Shown piece after piece: positions 19,911-30,600 of a stretch of DNA of 64,000 bases. A program made the translations under genes and the position numbers. Origin of the DNA: Desulfobacteraceae bacterium. GTDB lineage: Bacteria; Desulfobacterota; Desulfobacteria; Desulfobacterales; Desulfobacteraceae. Every line of letters begins with the position of its first letter. Within the stretch, counting starts at the first letter, position 1. The notes under the pieces were generated by a model. That model had not been told where the DNA came from, searched no databases, and was given only the letters and a program-made list of their open reading frames with translations. The stretch lies in contig JADGFI010000005.1 in assembly GCA_016743945.1 (NCBI GenBank), positions 1 through 64,000 of the forward strand, given 5' to 3'.

Positions 19911-21252
19911 TGTCCTGACCATTGCCATCGCCCTTTCCTTTTTCCATGCAACAGCCCTTGCACAAACCTCAGCGGGTGCTGAAGATCTGTTGACGGGGTT
20001 TGAAGAGGGAAAGGTTATGGAAGCACCCCGGACAACATCCCCCAATTCCTCTTTTTTTGACCGATTCAGCGGGTATGCAAAGCTGCTCTCGGTTGTGAAT
20101 ACGACACACAATCGACCAAGCGCAGGGGGCAGGGACTGGCATGGGCTTTCAAGCCTTAGGCTTGAAGGCCAGATCGAGGCGGACTTTAGAATGGCTGCCT
20201 TCAAGACCTATGTCAGCCTCAAGGGCTTTTATGATTTTTCCTATGGCATCAACGACCGCGGGGATTACAGTGATCCTGTTCTGGAAGAATACGAAAAAGA
20301 ACTGGAGTTCCAGGAGGCTTATATTCAGGGAAGTCTTACCGACAATATCGATCTGAAGTTCGGCCGGCAGATCGTTGTATGGGGACGATCCGACAATTTT
20401 AGGGTAACGGATGTTTTAAATCCCCTTGATAACAGGGAGCTGGGGCTGGTGGATATCGAAAATCTCCGGCTGCCCGTGTCCATGACAAAGCTGGACCTCT
20501 TTTTCGGAGACTGGAATCTGGATCTGATCGCCGTCCACGAACACCGCTATGACAAAAATGCGCCATCCGGCCATTTTTTCAGCCCCTTACCGGGGTCGCT
20601 TCCCCATGAGGAAAAGCCCTCCCACAGCCTTGAAAACACGGAGTTCGGTCTCGAACTCAACGGTACCTTCTCAGGTTGGGATCTTTCGTTCTACGGAGCC
20701 CTGTTTTTCAATGATCAGGCCAGGTTTGTTAAGGGAACGCCATTAAAGCTGACCCATGAAAGACTGTCTATGGCCGGCACAAGCCTTAGTGTTGCCAGGG
20801 GCAACCTGCTGTATATTGCGGAACTTGCCCATCTTCGTGGTTTACGCTTCATGAATGATGAGAAGGCGTATAACAGAAGTGATTTTCTCATGGGGATTGA
20901 ATACAGCGGCTTTACAGAGATGACGGTCAGCCTGGATTATGTGACTCGGTATCTTCATGATTATAAGGACGTCCTTGATGCCTCCCCAGAGAATCCGGTA
21001 CGAACGGACAACGCCATTGCCTGCAGGATAACACACACGTTTTACCAGGAGATCCTGGAACTGGAGGCCCTTATTCAGTTAAACGGGGAGCGGGGACAGC
21101 GGGGGGCCATGCAGCGGTTCACAGCTGAATATGATCTTACAGACAACTGGCTCATCAAGGCAGGGGTGCTGCTGTACCAGCCAAGAAACGGTCCGCTGTC
21201 AGAAGCAGGCGATATCAATCGGCTCTTTTTTGAACTTCGGCTTGATTTTTGA
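19867..21252 (+). CDS. DUF1302-type outer-membrane beta-barrel protein
   Basis: The 461-residue protein has a signal peptide ending ATALA, then long alternating strands characteristic of an outer-membrane barrel, ending FFELRLDF with the C-terminal Phe needed for assembly. The stretch LKFGRQIVVWGRSDNFRVTD, followed by VLNPLDNRELGL, matches the DUF1302 family. I chose ATG 19867 because AGGGAG lies seven bases upstream; it overlaps the preceding gene by 44 bases. With the RND permease and LolA-like protein it forms a recurring export cassette of Gram-negative bacteria. Confidence 0.85.
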   Translation: MRRCSRPVTLKKACSVLTIAIALSFFHATALAQTSAGAEDLLTGFEEGKVMEAPRTTSPNSSFFDRFSGYAKLLSVVNTTHNRPSAGGRDWHGLSSLRLEGQIEADFRMAAFKTYVSLKGFYDFSYGINDRGDYSDPVLEEYEKELEFQEAYIQGSLTDNIDLKFGRQIVVWGRSDNFRVTDVLNPLDNRELGLVDIENLRLPVSMTKLDLFFGDWNLDLIAVHEHRYDKNAPSGHFFSPLPGSLPHEEKPSHSLENTEFGLELNGTFSGWDLSFYGALFFNDQARFVKGTPLKLTHERLSMAGTSLSVARGNLLYIAELAHLRGLRFMNDEKAYNRSDFLMGIEYSGFTEMTVSLDYVTRYLHDYKDVLDASPENPVRTDNAIACRITHTFYQEILELEALIQLNGERGQRGAMQRFTAEYDLTDNWLIKAGVLLYQPRNGPLSEAGDINRLFFELRLDF

Positions 21253-21531
21253 AAATGCTGAGTGCCCCTCTCATAATCCTGATGGATGAGGAATGGTATA
21301 GCACTGGCTATGGGGTTTCTTATTTTATCGCCCCAAACCCCTGTGGACTATCCCTTAATCTGGTTATTATTTCAAAAACTCCAACCACAATAGCAGGAAA
21401 ATAATTGAATGCCGCGATGCAAATGCATGGCACCTTTTATAATTGCCTGAAATCCAAAAATAGGATTTTCACTCGCTATTAAATTTGGAGAGGTCTTTAT
21501 ATTCCTTTCTGACCGGGACCGTCCCCCCAAT

Positions 21532-22350
21532 TTACCTTTTTTGGTTTTTTATCCTCGGTTTAGATGGGGTTCCCCTGTTACATGAGATTTTCATTGGGAA
21601 TGGTCTGGGTTTTGATAGGTATGACCGGTGATGAAAAGATTCGGCTGTTGCGGCCCAGATATCCCGGATGACAGAGGCCAGGGTTTTGACCAAAAGATCA
21701 TTGGTTCTTTGTTTCGAATAAACCAGAAAAAGCCTTGATTGAATAGGATCGTGGCCGTTCCAGATAAAAATTTTACCCGTATCTGCAAAGGCTGCGGCCT
21801 CCTTTTTCTCCAGGACGGTCACGCCAATACCCTGGTTGATAAACGCTGTCTTGGTGATATCATCCCTTGCAAGATCGCAAAATTCAAGTTTTGGGTGATC
21901 ATGGATACCAAAAGCATATCCACAGTCAATCGCCCCCTGCTCAACGCCCTTTAACACATCCCCTGTGTTGGAGGGGATTATTTCCAGACGCAAGTCCGGA
22001 TATTGTTGAAACAAATGGTTTAGGATCAAAGGAATTTTTAAATATCCCGAATCTGCGTTAATACCAAGGTTTAGGAATCCTTTTACCGTTTGTTCCAGGC
22101 AATTGGCCGCCCGGGAAAACTGGCCCACGGCATCCAGTATGGCCCGGGCTTTTTGCTCGAGAAGTTTCCCCTGGGAGGTGATCTTCATTCCCCTTGGTGT
22201 CCGTGTAAACAGGGAAACTTTGTATTTTTCTTCCAGCTGCTTGATATGGTTGGAGACCGATGGCGGGGTGGTGTTTAATTTTTCTGCCGCTCGGGTGAGA
22301 TTCCCGGTTTGGGCCACCATCACAAAGCTTTTGATCTGGTAAAGTTCCAT
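21532..22350 (-). CDS. LysR-family regulator with a shortened effector domain
   Basis: The HTH is intact (MELYQIKSFVMVAQTGNLTR, then AAEKLNTTPPSVSNHIKQLE) and the first half of the effector domain is normal (GFLNLGINADSGYLKIPLIL, GAIDCGYAFGIHDHPKLEFC). The chain then passes from CDLAR straight to DDITKTAFINQG, whereas a full LysR has some 55-65 residues between these points. The relic at 15639-15821 still shows part of that segment. The C-terminus is a Lys/Pro-rich tail without the usual last helix. The 272 residues therefore probably make a DNA-binding protein with a broken effector pocket, or nothing functional. It is divergent from the cupin gene. Confidence 0.75.
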   Translation of the reverse strand: MELYQIKSFVMVAQTGNLTRAAEKLNTTPPSVSNHIKQLEEKYKVSLFTRTPRGMKITSQGKLLEQKARAILDAVGQFSRAANCLEQTVKGFLNLGINADSGYLKIPLILNHLFQQYPDLRLEIIPSNTGDVLKGVEQGAIDCGYAFGIHDHPKLEFCDLARDDITKTAFINQGIGVTVLEKKEAAAFADTGKIFIWNGHDPIQSRLFLVYSKQRTNDLLVKTLASVIRDIWAATAESFHHRSYLSKPRPFPMKISCNRGTPSKPRIKNQKR

Positions 22351-22380
22351 GCTTTCTTATAAACCCTTCCTTTCAAATTT

Positions 22381-22402
22381 TAAAGCCCCATTAAAGCCCC
22401 AT
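22381..22402. repeat. Tandem 11-bp repeat in the LysR-cupin divergent region
   Basis: Two perfect copies of TAAAGCCCCAT lie head to tail, about 30 bases upstream of the LysR start. The arms AATATTT and AAATATT further right (about 22422-22450) form a spaced dyad. Either could be part of the regulator binding region. Confidence 0.6.
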
Positions 22403-22526
22403 ATACTAAAATTGTCGTTCAATATTTCTGAAGGCTTGATTCAAATATTAAAAATGGATATTCCAAAGCGATTTCCCTACCATGGCTTTTTATTTAACCA
22501 GAGACAAAAAAGCAAAGGGAGATAAC

Positions 22527-22892
22527 ATGGATATCCATGTGGTAAATTTTAAAGAAAAAGCAGACCTGATCACTGAACTGCATGCCTACAAGCAGGTTGC
22601 CCAAATGAATGATTATGAGTTTAAGCTGGTTAAAGCCCGGCGGGAGTTTATCTGGCACAGGCACCCGGACACCGACGAGGTTTTTTTTGCAGTGGAGGGG
22701 GGATTTGACATTGAGCTGCGGGAAAAGAGACTGACCCTGGCCCAGGGCGAGATGGTGGTCATCCCGAAAAATGTGGAACATAAACCCATTTGCAGAGAGT
22801 TGTGCACCATTTTGCTCATTGAACCTAAGGGTACGGTGAATACCGGGGATACCGGCGACGATCTCACGGATATGGATATTGAACCTATCTAA
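22527..22892 (+). CDS. Small cupin-fold protein
   Basis: This 121-residue single-domain cupin has the two motifs EFIWHRHPDTDEVFFAVEGG (His-x-His and Glu) and GEMVVIPKNVEHKPICRE (Pro and final His), enough to bind one metal ion. The start at 22527 is fixed by AAGGGAG seven bases before the ATG. It is transcribed away from the shortened LysR gene, its likely former regulator. Such short cupins may isomerise or bind small sugars or acids; no specific reaction can be assigned. Confidence 0.85.
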   Translation: MDIHVVNFKEKADLITELHAYKQVAQMNDYEFKLVKARREFIWHRHPDTDEVFFAVEGGFDIELREKRLTLAQGEMVVIPKNVEHKPICRELCTILLIEPKGTVNTGDTGDDLTDMDIEPI

Positions 22893-22934
22893 TACCAGAT
22901 CTAATATGGGGGGCTTGGACCCGGAAGAAATTGC

Positions 22935-22973
22935 AAAAAAGGATTCCCCGGCCAGGCCCCTGGTGAATCCTTT
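22935..22973. terminator. Bidirectional terminator between cupin and barrel genes
   Basis: The arms AAAGGATTC and GAATCCTTT surround a GC-rich inner stem (CCGGCCAGG/CCTGG) and follow an A run. It separates two convergent genes. Confidence 0.65.
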
Positions 22974-22985
22974 CATAATCAAAGA

Positions 22986-24089
22986 TCAGAATTTCAATAT
23001 CAACCCAAGTCCTGCCATTATGGCTTTTTCATCATAGAAGCCGATGTTTGAATCCTGCCTGGAATATCGTGTAAAAACCGAAACACTGAAATTTTTCCAG
23101 CCAAAAGGAGCGGTACGTTCCCCCCCTAGCATGAAACTGTATTTTAAGTCATCCCTTGTTTGTCCAAATACGGGATTGACTGCCTTATACTTTGTTTTAC
23201 CAAAAGAAATATTACCATGGAACCGGTAATGACCTGTGGCATAAAACAGGGTGACCTGACCGTTGAATTCGTTAAAACTATTGGCATCCCCTTCCGCATT
23301 TCCCAACATGTAGTAGAGCCCCGGACGGAAAAAAAGCTGCTTTCCCAAACCAATCCCATAAAGAACTTCAACTTGATGGTAGTCTGCATCTCTTTTCAGT
23401 AATTCCTGGTCCTGCAAGGTGAGGGAGGACCCAGGCAGCCCCGCCAGATAGTCCCCGGATTGTTCGTCATCAATCTCCTGTTTTCCGAAACCGTATTTCA
23501 AGGTTAAAGGGGTGTTTAAAATCGATTCCATCCCCACTCGGAATGCCTGGGAATACCTGTCTGTCTCAACACGATCGCTTCCCAAAAGAAAGGGATCTTT
23601 CCAAACCTCGTCATCCAGCAGAGGAATTTTCGGGATCCAGGCTGCAGTTAATACGGTGCCATTGGATAACTTTTGTCGAAGCCCAGTTTCCAAAAGAAAG
23701 TTGCCTTCAATGAAGTTTTCCGTCGGGGTTCCTGCATAGATCTGGGTCGCATTATTTTTAAAGGTATATTCGACTTTCCACAGAATAAAAGGCGTATAAA
23801 TTGTTTCCGACGCTGCATCCTGGCCCAGAGAATTAATTTGTTTATTTTCATCACTAACCTTGGAGATGGATTTTGAATACCCTATTCCAACCATGGGTTG
23901 GATATCTCCGGAAAAACCGGGCATAAATTTCTTTTCCCGCTCCATGGCATTGATTTCGCAATCTGGATAGAACAGGCATACCATGCAGACCAAAATCAGA
24001 AAAGAAAACCTGCGATGGGTTTTGGGATGTTCATGGGGCAGACAGTAATCCATTTTTTTTCTTATCAACTCTTTTGTTTGCTTGCGCAT
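22986..24089 (-). CDS. Outer-membrane beta-barrel protein, DUF2860-like
   Basis: The 367-residue protein has a long basic n-region, a hydrophobic core (FSFLILVCMVCLFY) and then FMPGFSGDIQPMVGIGYSKS, the start of a barrel that ends MAGLGLILKF with a terminal Phe. The pattern (an initial GFSG strand, TQIYAGTPTENFIEGNFLLE, many aromatic-rich strands) recalls DUF2860 outer-membrane proteins; this is judged by eye. Start 24089 is the longest reading; ATG 24053 would give a more usual signal length. Its upstream region has four TGTGAA repeats spaced exactly 11 bp, shared with the efflux-pump operon, so it is probably induced together with the pump. Confidence 0.75.
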   Translation of the reverse strand: MRKQTKELIRKKMDYCLPHEHPKTHRRFSFLILVCMVCLFYPDCEINAMEREKKFMPGFSGDIQPMVGIGYSKSISKVSDENKQINSLGQDAASETIYTPFILWKVEYTFKNNATQIYAGTPTENFIEGNFLLETGLRQKLSNGTVLTAAWIPKIPLLDDEVWKDPFLLGSDRVETDRYSQAFRVGMESILNTPLTLKYGFGKQEIDDEQSGDYLAGLPGSSLTLQDQELLKRDADYHQVEVLYGIGLGKQLFFRPGLYYMLGNAEGDANSFNEFNGQVTLFYATGHYRFHGNISFGKTKYKAVNPVFGQTRDDLKYSFMLGGERTAPFGWKNFSVSVFTRYSRQDSNIGFYDEKAIMAGLGLILKF

Positions 24090-24142
24090 GGGCCGTTTTG
24101 CCGAACCCTATTAGGTGAACCATGCTTTAATACTAAAGATTA

Positions 24143-24182
24143 TGTGAAAATTTTGTGAAATAGGTGTGAAGATTGTGTGAAA
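24143..24182. promoter_or_regulatory. Four 11-bp-phased TGTGAA repeats (OmpR/PhoB-type boxes)
   Basis: TGTGAA begins at 24143, 24154, 24165 and 24176. Direct repeats with an 11-bp period are the typical binding pattern of OmpR/PhoB-class response regulators. They lie upstream of the barrel gene and just after the kinase gene. The same motif and period precede the pump operon at 32253-32292. Confidence 0.75.
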
Positions 24183-24240
24183 TCTTAAACAGGATGAGAG
24201 GCACAAAGAAGATCATAGAATTCACTCTGAAGCTGTTTTT

Positions 24241-25524
24241 TTAGGCATCATGCCATAAAATTATAATTTTGGTGCCTTTTCCAGGCGTGCTTTCCATGAT
24301 CAGCTCCCAGCCAAACCGTTTGCAGAGCCGGGAGACAATGCTCAACCCCAGGCCAAAGCCTTGGCTTTCTTCTCCCTTGACGTGGGAGCGGGTCACTGAA
24401 TTGAGCTGGTCCGTTGCAATGCCCATCCCTGTGTCCAAAATTTCGAAAAAGGATTCTTCAATTTTTATGTTCACCGACCCCTTGGTCGTATATTGAAAGG
24501 CATTGCGGACAAGATTGGTGATCACAATGTACAGGATCTCTTCCTTGATATGGAGGGTCTTGTTGTAAACAGGATCTATATGGAGACAGATATCCTTGTT
24601 TTCAATTAAATATTGGTTGCTGGAAATAGTTTTTCGTACCACCGGTTCCACCCGACAGAGTCCTGCGGGCGTATCGTCCTCTCTGGCAAGCCAGAGAAAG
24701 GTATTTATGGTGGTTTCCATGTCACTGATGGACCGGGTAATCCGCTTTAAGGGTTTTTTCAGCAGGGGATTGATGTGGGTTTCCGGTTGCTGCTCCATGA
24801 TTTCCACGGCCCCTTTAACAATGGTCAAGGGGGTTCTCAGTTCATGACTGGCATCCCGGGTAAATTGTTTTTCCCGGGTAATAAAGGATTTGATCCGGTT
24901 CATGGAGTTTTCCAGGGTGCGGGTGAGCAGACCAATTTCATTGGTGGAATGCTTGTCCGAAAATTGGGCGGGAAGATTTTCAGGGTCCAACCCCTTTATT
25001 TTATCCATGAGGTCGACCATGGGTGCATAGAGCATCCTGGAGGTAAAATATCCGATGATCATGCCCGGGACGAGAAACAGGGCCAGGTATATCAATAATC
25101 CGTGTTTGGGGTGAAAGCGGCTGCTTTCCTTTAAGAATTCCCTGGCATGGAAAATCATATAATAGGGGGCTTTTGTATCGGGTAATTTTATGACCGCAAT
25201 ATGGATGGGGGGTCTGTGTTTCTGCTCATCGATAAAATGGATACCCGGGGGAAGATCCTTTACCGAATCCCTGAAACGGGGGGGCGCCCGGTCAATTCCC
25301 TTGAATCCCTTAATATATTTGGAATGGGGTAAAGGGGTGGTTCTGTCCTTGTCATATTGGTAGAGAAAATAATCCACCTCTGTGGCCAGCAGGCTGTCCA
25401 CCAGCCTGGAAAGATTTTTGCTCATGACAAAAAAGGTGATCCCGGCATTGAGGATGATAAGCAGGGTTATGGACAAAAGGATAGAGGCGATGATTCTGAA
25501 ACGAATGCTCTGGTAAAATTTCAT
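24241..25524 (-). CDS. Sensor histidine kinase of the efflux-pump operon
   Basis: The 427-residue kinase has two membrane helices (about 9-31 and 143-163) around a 110-residue periplasmic sensor, a HAMP-like linker, and the H box ASHELRTPLTIV with His227, N box NLVRNAFQYT, and G boxes DTGMGI and GFGLGLSIV. The response-regulator gene overlaps its start by four bases, so the pair is co-made. As the pump, outer-membrane factor and regulator genes lie upstream on the same transcript, the kinase should sense a pump substrate or envelope stress. The signal is unknown. Confidence 0.95.
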   Translation of the reverse strand: MKFYQSIRFRIIASILLSITLLIILNAGITFFVMSKNLSRLVDSLLATEVDYFLYQYDKDRTTPLPHSKYIKGFKGIDRAPPRFRDSVKDLPPGIHFIDEQKHRPPIHIAVIKLPDTKAPYYMIFHAREFLKESSRFHPKHGLLIYLALFLVPGMIIGYFTSRMLYAPMVDLMDKIKGLDPENLPAQFSDKHSTNEIGLLTRTLENSMNRIKSFITREKQFTRDASHELRTPLTIVKGAVEIMEQQPETHINPLLKKPLKRITRSISDMETTINTFLWLAREDDTPAGLCRVEPVVRKTISSNQYLIENKDICLHIDPVYNKTLHIKEEILYIVITNLVRNAFQYTTKGSVNIKIEESFFEILDTGMGIATDQLNSVTRSHVKGEESQGFGLGLSIVSRLCKRFGWELIMESTPGKGTKIIILWHDA

Positions 25525-26210
25525 TTTTCCATCTCCTTGAGCCTGAAGCCAATGCCGTGAATGGTTTCAACCATGGGATGGTCAAAGGGTTTGTCAATTT
25601 TTTTGCGCAAGGTATACATATGGCTTCTCAATACATCGCTGCCCGGGGGCATGTCCCCCCAGAGGCTGTTTTCCATCTCCTTTCTGGACACTACATTGGG
25701 CGAGGCCTCCATGAGCAGCCTTAAAATGGAGATACAGGTATTGTTCAGATCAATCATTTTTCCCTGGCGGGTGACCCTGAAAGTCCCCAGGTCCATTTCA
25801 AGATCCGCCACAACCAATAATGCCTTGTCTGTTACAGGCTTACGTTTGGCAAGCACCTTTATCCTGGCTTCCAGCTCCTTTAAGGCAAAGGGCTTGACCA
25901 GATAATCATCGGCGCCGGAATCAAACCCCAAAAGTTTGTCCTTCAGGGTGTCCCGGGCCGTGAGCATGATGACAGGGGTTTGTTTTTCAGCCTCCTGCCT
26001 CAGTTTTTGGCAGAGGGTGATCCCGTCCATGCCAGGCAGCATGAGATCCAGAACAATAACGTCATAGTCCTGGGTCAGAGCCAGGTGGAGACCGCCGATG
26101 CCGTCCATGGCAAAATCCAGTATATAGCCCTTTGTTTCCAGAAATTCCGTCATGTTTTCCACGATGGCCGGGTTGTCCTCAACTATTAAAATCCGAATAT
26201 GGGGGGTCAT
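25521..26210 (-). CDS. OmpR-family response regulator
   Basis: The 229-residue protein has a receiver domain (RILIVEDN, phosphoacceptor Asp55 in VIVLDLMLPGMDG, then MLTA and Lys in LVKPF) and a C-terminal winged helix (NVVSRKEMENSLWGD, VLRSHMYTLRKKIDKP). I use the ATG at 26210, the family start, 25 bases after the TolC-like stop; an upstream in-frame start at 26291 would overlap that gene. Phosphorylated by the kinase encoded next, it most likely binds the 11-bp TGTGAA repeats before this operon and before the barrel gene. Confidence 0.95.
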   Translation of the reverse strand: MTPHIRILIVEDNPAIVENMTEFLETKGYILDFAMDGIGGLHLALTQDYDVIVLDLMLPGMDGITLCQKLRQEAEKQTPVIMLTARDTLKDKLLGFDSGADDYLVKPFALKELEARIKVLAKRKPVTDKALLVVADLEMDLGTFRVTRQGKMIDLNNTCISILRLLMEASPNVVSRKEMENSLWGDMPPGSDVLRSHMYTLRKKIDKPFDHPMVETIHGIGFRLKEMEK

Positions 26211-26235
26211 GGTGTAATCTTGGCCTCTGGTCTTG

Positions 26236-27639
26236 TTAAGGGGTTGATTCAATATTTTTCCCAGTATAATAATCATAGGCTTCCAAGGCAAGGATTAGCG
26301 CAACCCTGGCAGAAGCAAGGTTTCCCTGGGTTGCCACCAGATCGTTCTGGGCCTGGTTGAGCCGGACAAGGGACTGCTGGCCGGCCTTGTATTCTTTTTT
26401 CACCAGATCCCGGGTTTTTTTCATGAGCCCGGTGTTTTTTTCCTGGAGCCCCAGCTGATCTTTGGCCGAAGCAATATTATCCGCTGCCGACCGGATTTCG
26501 GATTGGGCTGAAATTTTTGCCTCTTCAAGATTCTTTTCCAATTCTCTTTTTTTGCTCTGGGCCTGCCTGACTTTGGAGCGGGTGGATCCGCCGGAGAATA
26601 GTTCAAAGCTGACATTGATGCCCAGACTAGCCCCCATATAATCTGTATCATTGAGATAGTGACTCTCGTATACCGAGGAGGTCCCATAGGATCCGATCAA
26701 AGAGACGGTTGGGAAAAAATCTGATTTTTCTTCCTGTATGCCGGCCTGGGCGATTTGAATGGCATACTGGCTCTGTTTGAGATCCGGTCTGTTTTTAAGG
26801 AAGGTTTCCATTTCTTTGTTTGTATCCCCTGGGACCCGGGCTTGTACGGTATTGGTTTCCAGGGAGGCCAGCTCCATCCCCGACGGAAGCCTGGAATTTT
26901 TATATCCCATGAGGGCAGCAAGAATATAGACAGCTTCCCTGTAGGCCTGTTGGGCATGGATAAGGGATGACTCGGCCGAGTTCACCTTGGTTTCAAAATT
27001 TAAAAGATCACTTAAGGACCCGGTTCCGGCCTTTTCCCTGGCGTGGGCTTCCTTGGCCAGTTCCTGGTTGTATGCCATGTCCGAGGCGGCGATCTTGATA
27101 TCTTCCCTGGCCAGTTGAACTTCCAGATAGGCCGAGGCCACGGACCAGACAAGTAGGCTTTCAGCCGCCCTTTGTACCTCAAAACTTTTGAGCTCTTCCC
27201 ATTTGGCTGAAATCAGGGAATATTTGCGTTCAAATCCGTCAAATAAAACCTGGGTGGCTGATATCCCATGGGTGTAAAGGTTTTCATTGGAGGATGTGGA
27301 GGGGGCATCGGTATTTTGGGTATAGTTCCAGGAACCGTCCAGGGAAAGGGTGGGCAGGTAGGTTGCCCGGGCCTGGGCAATGGTTTCCTGGGCCTGGAGC
27401 ATCCGTTCCCTGACCGAGGCCAGGGTGGGGCTGTTTTTACGGGCAATGACTTTGGACCGGGCCAGGGTCAGGACGGTTGGGAGAATACTAGGGTTTGTGG
27501 TTATTTTTTTGGGGAAGGATTCCGAGGAAAGTCCGGTCCCGCCCAGGCCCGGAAAGAAGATGCTAAAAAACATAAAGGAAAACATAACAGCGGCTTTAAA
27601 GGGGGCTACTCTCACCGGATTTATCTTTTGGTTTTTCAT
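26236..27639 (-). CDS. TolC-family outer-membrane efflux channel
   Basis: The 467-residue protein has a signal peptide and the duplicated helical-hairpin/barrel pattern of outer-membrane efflux proteins: MLQAQETIAQARATYLPTLS, LDGSWNYTQNTD, VFAYLEV-like helix SAYLEVQLAREDIKIAASD, and FFPTVSLIGSYGTSSVYESH in the second half. It forms the outer duct of the tripartite pump. Its start overlaps the stop of the RND gene by four bases (ATGA type), so it is translationally coupled to the permease. Confidence 0.92.
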   Translation of the reverse strand: MKNQKINPVRVAPFKAAVMFSFMFFSIFFPGLGGTGLSSESFPKKITTNPSILPTVLTLARSKVIARKNSPTLASVRERMLQAQETIAQARATYLPTLSLDGSWNYTQNTDAPSTSSNENLYTHGISATQVLFDGFERKYSLISAKWEELKSFEVQRAAESLLVWSVASAYLEVQLAREDIKIAASDMAYNQELAKEAHAREKAGTGSLSDLLNFETKVNSAESSLIHAQQAYREAVYILAALMGYKNSRLPSGMELASLETNTVQARVPGDTNKEMETFLKNRPDLKQSQYAIQIAQAGIQEEKSDFFPTVSLIGSYGTSSVYESHYLNDTDYMGASLGINVSFELFSGGSTRSKVRQAQSKKRELEKNLEEAKISAQSEIRSAADNIASAKDQLGLQEKNTGLMKKTRDLVKKEYKAGQQSLVRLNQAQNDLVATQGNLASARVALILALEAYDYYTGKNIESTP

Positions 27640-30600
27640 TTGGTTTCTTCTGGTGCACCCATTGAATGTCGGGAAAATGCAGGTTCTAAAGTGTTGCGGT
27701 AAAAGCCGGTACGCCCCTTGATACTGGCGATTCCATAACGGATATCATTAATAATGGTAAAGAGGCAGGGCAAAAGCACCAGGGTTAAAACAGTGGCAAA
27801 TCCCACGCCAAAGGCAAGGGAAATTCCCATGGGAATAAGCTGCTGGGCATGCTGGCTGGTTTCAAGTATCAGGGGCAAAAGTCCTCCGATGGTAGAAATG
27901 GAGGTCAGCATAACGGCCCTGAATCGCCGTACCCCGCCCTGGAAAATGGCATCAAAAAATTCCATGCCCTCTTCCAGATTCATATTGATCCGTTCAATCA
28001 GAACAATGGCATCATTGACCACCACACCGGAAAGGGCCACCATGCCGAAAACGCTGAGCAAAGAAAGCATATGGCCCATGATAAAATGGCCGAGAACAGC
28101 TCCCACAAGGCCGAAGGGAATGGTAAAGAGCACCATTGCGGGCTGGATATAGGACCTGAACATGGTGGCAATGATCAAAAACATGCCCATGATTGAAATG
28201 GGAACCCACAGATACAGGCTTCCAAAGGATTCGCGGGATCGTTTGGCATCCCCTTCCAGAACAATTTGGATCCCGGGGTAGGCTGATTTCAGATTGTTGA
28301 ACAGATTTTTTTCAAGGGTAGCCGTTACTTCTCCGGCAACGGTTTTAGCCGTGTCCACCTTGGCCGACACCATTACCTGGCGAAGGCCGTTCTTCCGGGT
28401 AATGGTGGAAAATCCAGGGCCGTAGCTTATATTGGCCACCGTAGAAAGGGGTACCCAGTTGCCTGGGATTTTGATCATCAGCTCCTGGATACTGGACTGG
28501 GTTTGTCGTTCCCCGGCCGTCAGCCTAACATTAACCTCAACCTCATCATTGCCCCGCTGGATTTTTACTGCCTCGGACCCGTAATAGGCGCTATAAACCT
28601 GGCTTGCGAGATCTGACAGGCTTAATCCCAGATATTCCACCTCTTTTTTAAGGCGAAATTTGAATTCATTTTTTCCCGGTGTATTGTCGGAAAAAATCTG
28701 TGAGACCCCGTCAATGCTCTTGAGCCTTTCAATGGTTTTGTTTGCCGCCTCGGTGATCTGGTCCATGTTTTCTCCCCTGAAGCAGATTTCAATGGGAGCG
28801 CCGGGGGGGCCGCTGTTGGAGGCGGCAAAATCAAGGGATTGGACCCCCATGATCCTGCCACTAGCCTTTTCCCAGGCAACCAGGAAATCATCGGAATGGA
28901 CCCCGCTGATGGCAGAATCAACCAGGGTTATCCTTACCCCTCCAATATGGGGCGAGGCACTGTTCGAGCTTTCGCTCTTTTCTCCTGCCCCCTGGCCGAT
29001 GGTGGCAAGGGTATTGACAATCAAGGAGGTTTGGGAAAGGTTTGTCATTTGGCCGGCTGCAGTCCAGGCCGCTTTTTCTAAGTGTTCCACGGCCTGTTGG
29101 GTGGTGGCATAGACAGACCCTTCGGCAAATTCAACAGATGCCACAATAATACTGGAAGACTGTTTGGGAAAAACATTAAATTTAATAAGCCCGCCCTTTA
29201 CAAGACCTGCACACAGGAGCAGCATAAAAATGCACAGGCTTAAAAAAAGGTAGCGATATGCCACCCCTTTTTTTAATATCGGCAGATAAATCCTTTGGGC
29301 CGCCTTATCCATGCTGTTGACGGTAATTTTGTGAAAACTATCAATGAACGATAGGAGCCGATTCGTTTTTTGGGGAGGACAAGGAGGGGTGTTTTCCAGC
29401 AAATGAGCCGGCAGAATAACCAGACATTCCACAAGGGAGATCACAAGACAGGCAATCACCGCCGTGGGCAGGGCAATTGTAAATTTACCCATCATGCCGT
29501 CGATGTTGTAGAGGGGGAAAAAGGCCACAATGGTGGTGAGGACGGCTGCTATAACCGGCATGCCCACCTCGGAGACTCCCATGACCACGGCATCCAGGGG
29601 CGAAGCCCCTTTTTTGCGATGATAGAATATGGATTCGCCCACCACAATGGCATCGTCCGCCACAATGCCCAGGACCATGATCAGCCCGAAAAGGGTCACC
29701 TTATTAAGGGATATTCCGGAAAAATGTACGATGGAAAGGCCCCCGAGCAGGGATATGGGAATGCCCATACCGGCCCAGAATGATAACTTCGTATCCATAA
29801 ACAGCCATAACAGGATAAAGACCAGCACAAGACCCATAACAGCATTTGTAAAAAGGAGGTTCAGATTGGCCCGTGTACTTTCGGTATTGTCGGAAAGGAT
29901 GATAATTTCAGATCCTTCCGGGAGCTGTTCATTTGTTTTTTCCTGGAACTTGCGAACCCGGTCGGCTATTTTGATGGTATCTTCATCTCCTGCCAAAACA
30001 TTGATGAGGGCAGCAGGTTTTCCATTGGCCCGGATGGACAAATTGTTTTCGGTAAATCCGTCTTTGATGTCTGCGATATCTTCAAGATACAGGGTCTGGC
30101 CGTCGGTTCCTTTGATGATTTTTATCCGGGCCAGTTGGTTGCCCGTGTATTTTCTGCCAATGGTCCGAAGCCGGATTTCCTGGTCTCGGGTCTTTATGGT
30201 GCCCCCTGTCTGATTCATACTGCTTTGGCTGATATAACCGGCCACATCCTCGATACTCAGGTTATATTTGAGCAAATTGGCCTGGGAGATTTCCACGGAG
30301 ATTTCATAGGAACGGGTCCCTGAAACATTGACCTGGCTGACCCCCTCCAATTGCTGGATCTCTTTTTTAATGCGGTCGGTCCATTCCTTTAGCCTGGCCT
30401 CGGACATGCTGCTGGTAAGGGCCAGGCTGATCACAGCTTTCTGGATCTGGGGCCTTGTAATGGACGGGTTTTCGGCATCTTCCGGAAAGGTGGAAATTGT
30501 GTCCACTTCATTGCGGACCCGGTCTAAAAGCAGGTCGGGATCAAATCCGTCCTTAACCGTAATAACGGTTTTGGATGAGCCTTCCAAAGAGCTGGAAGTA

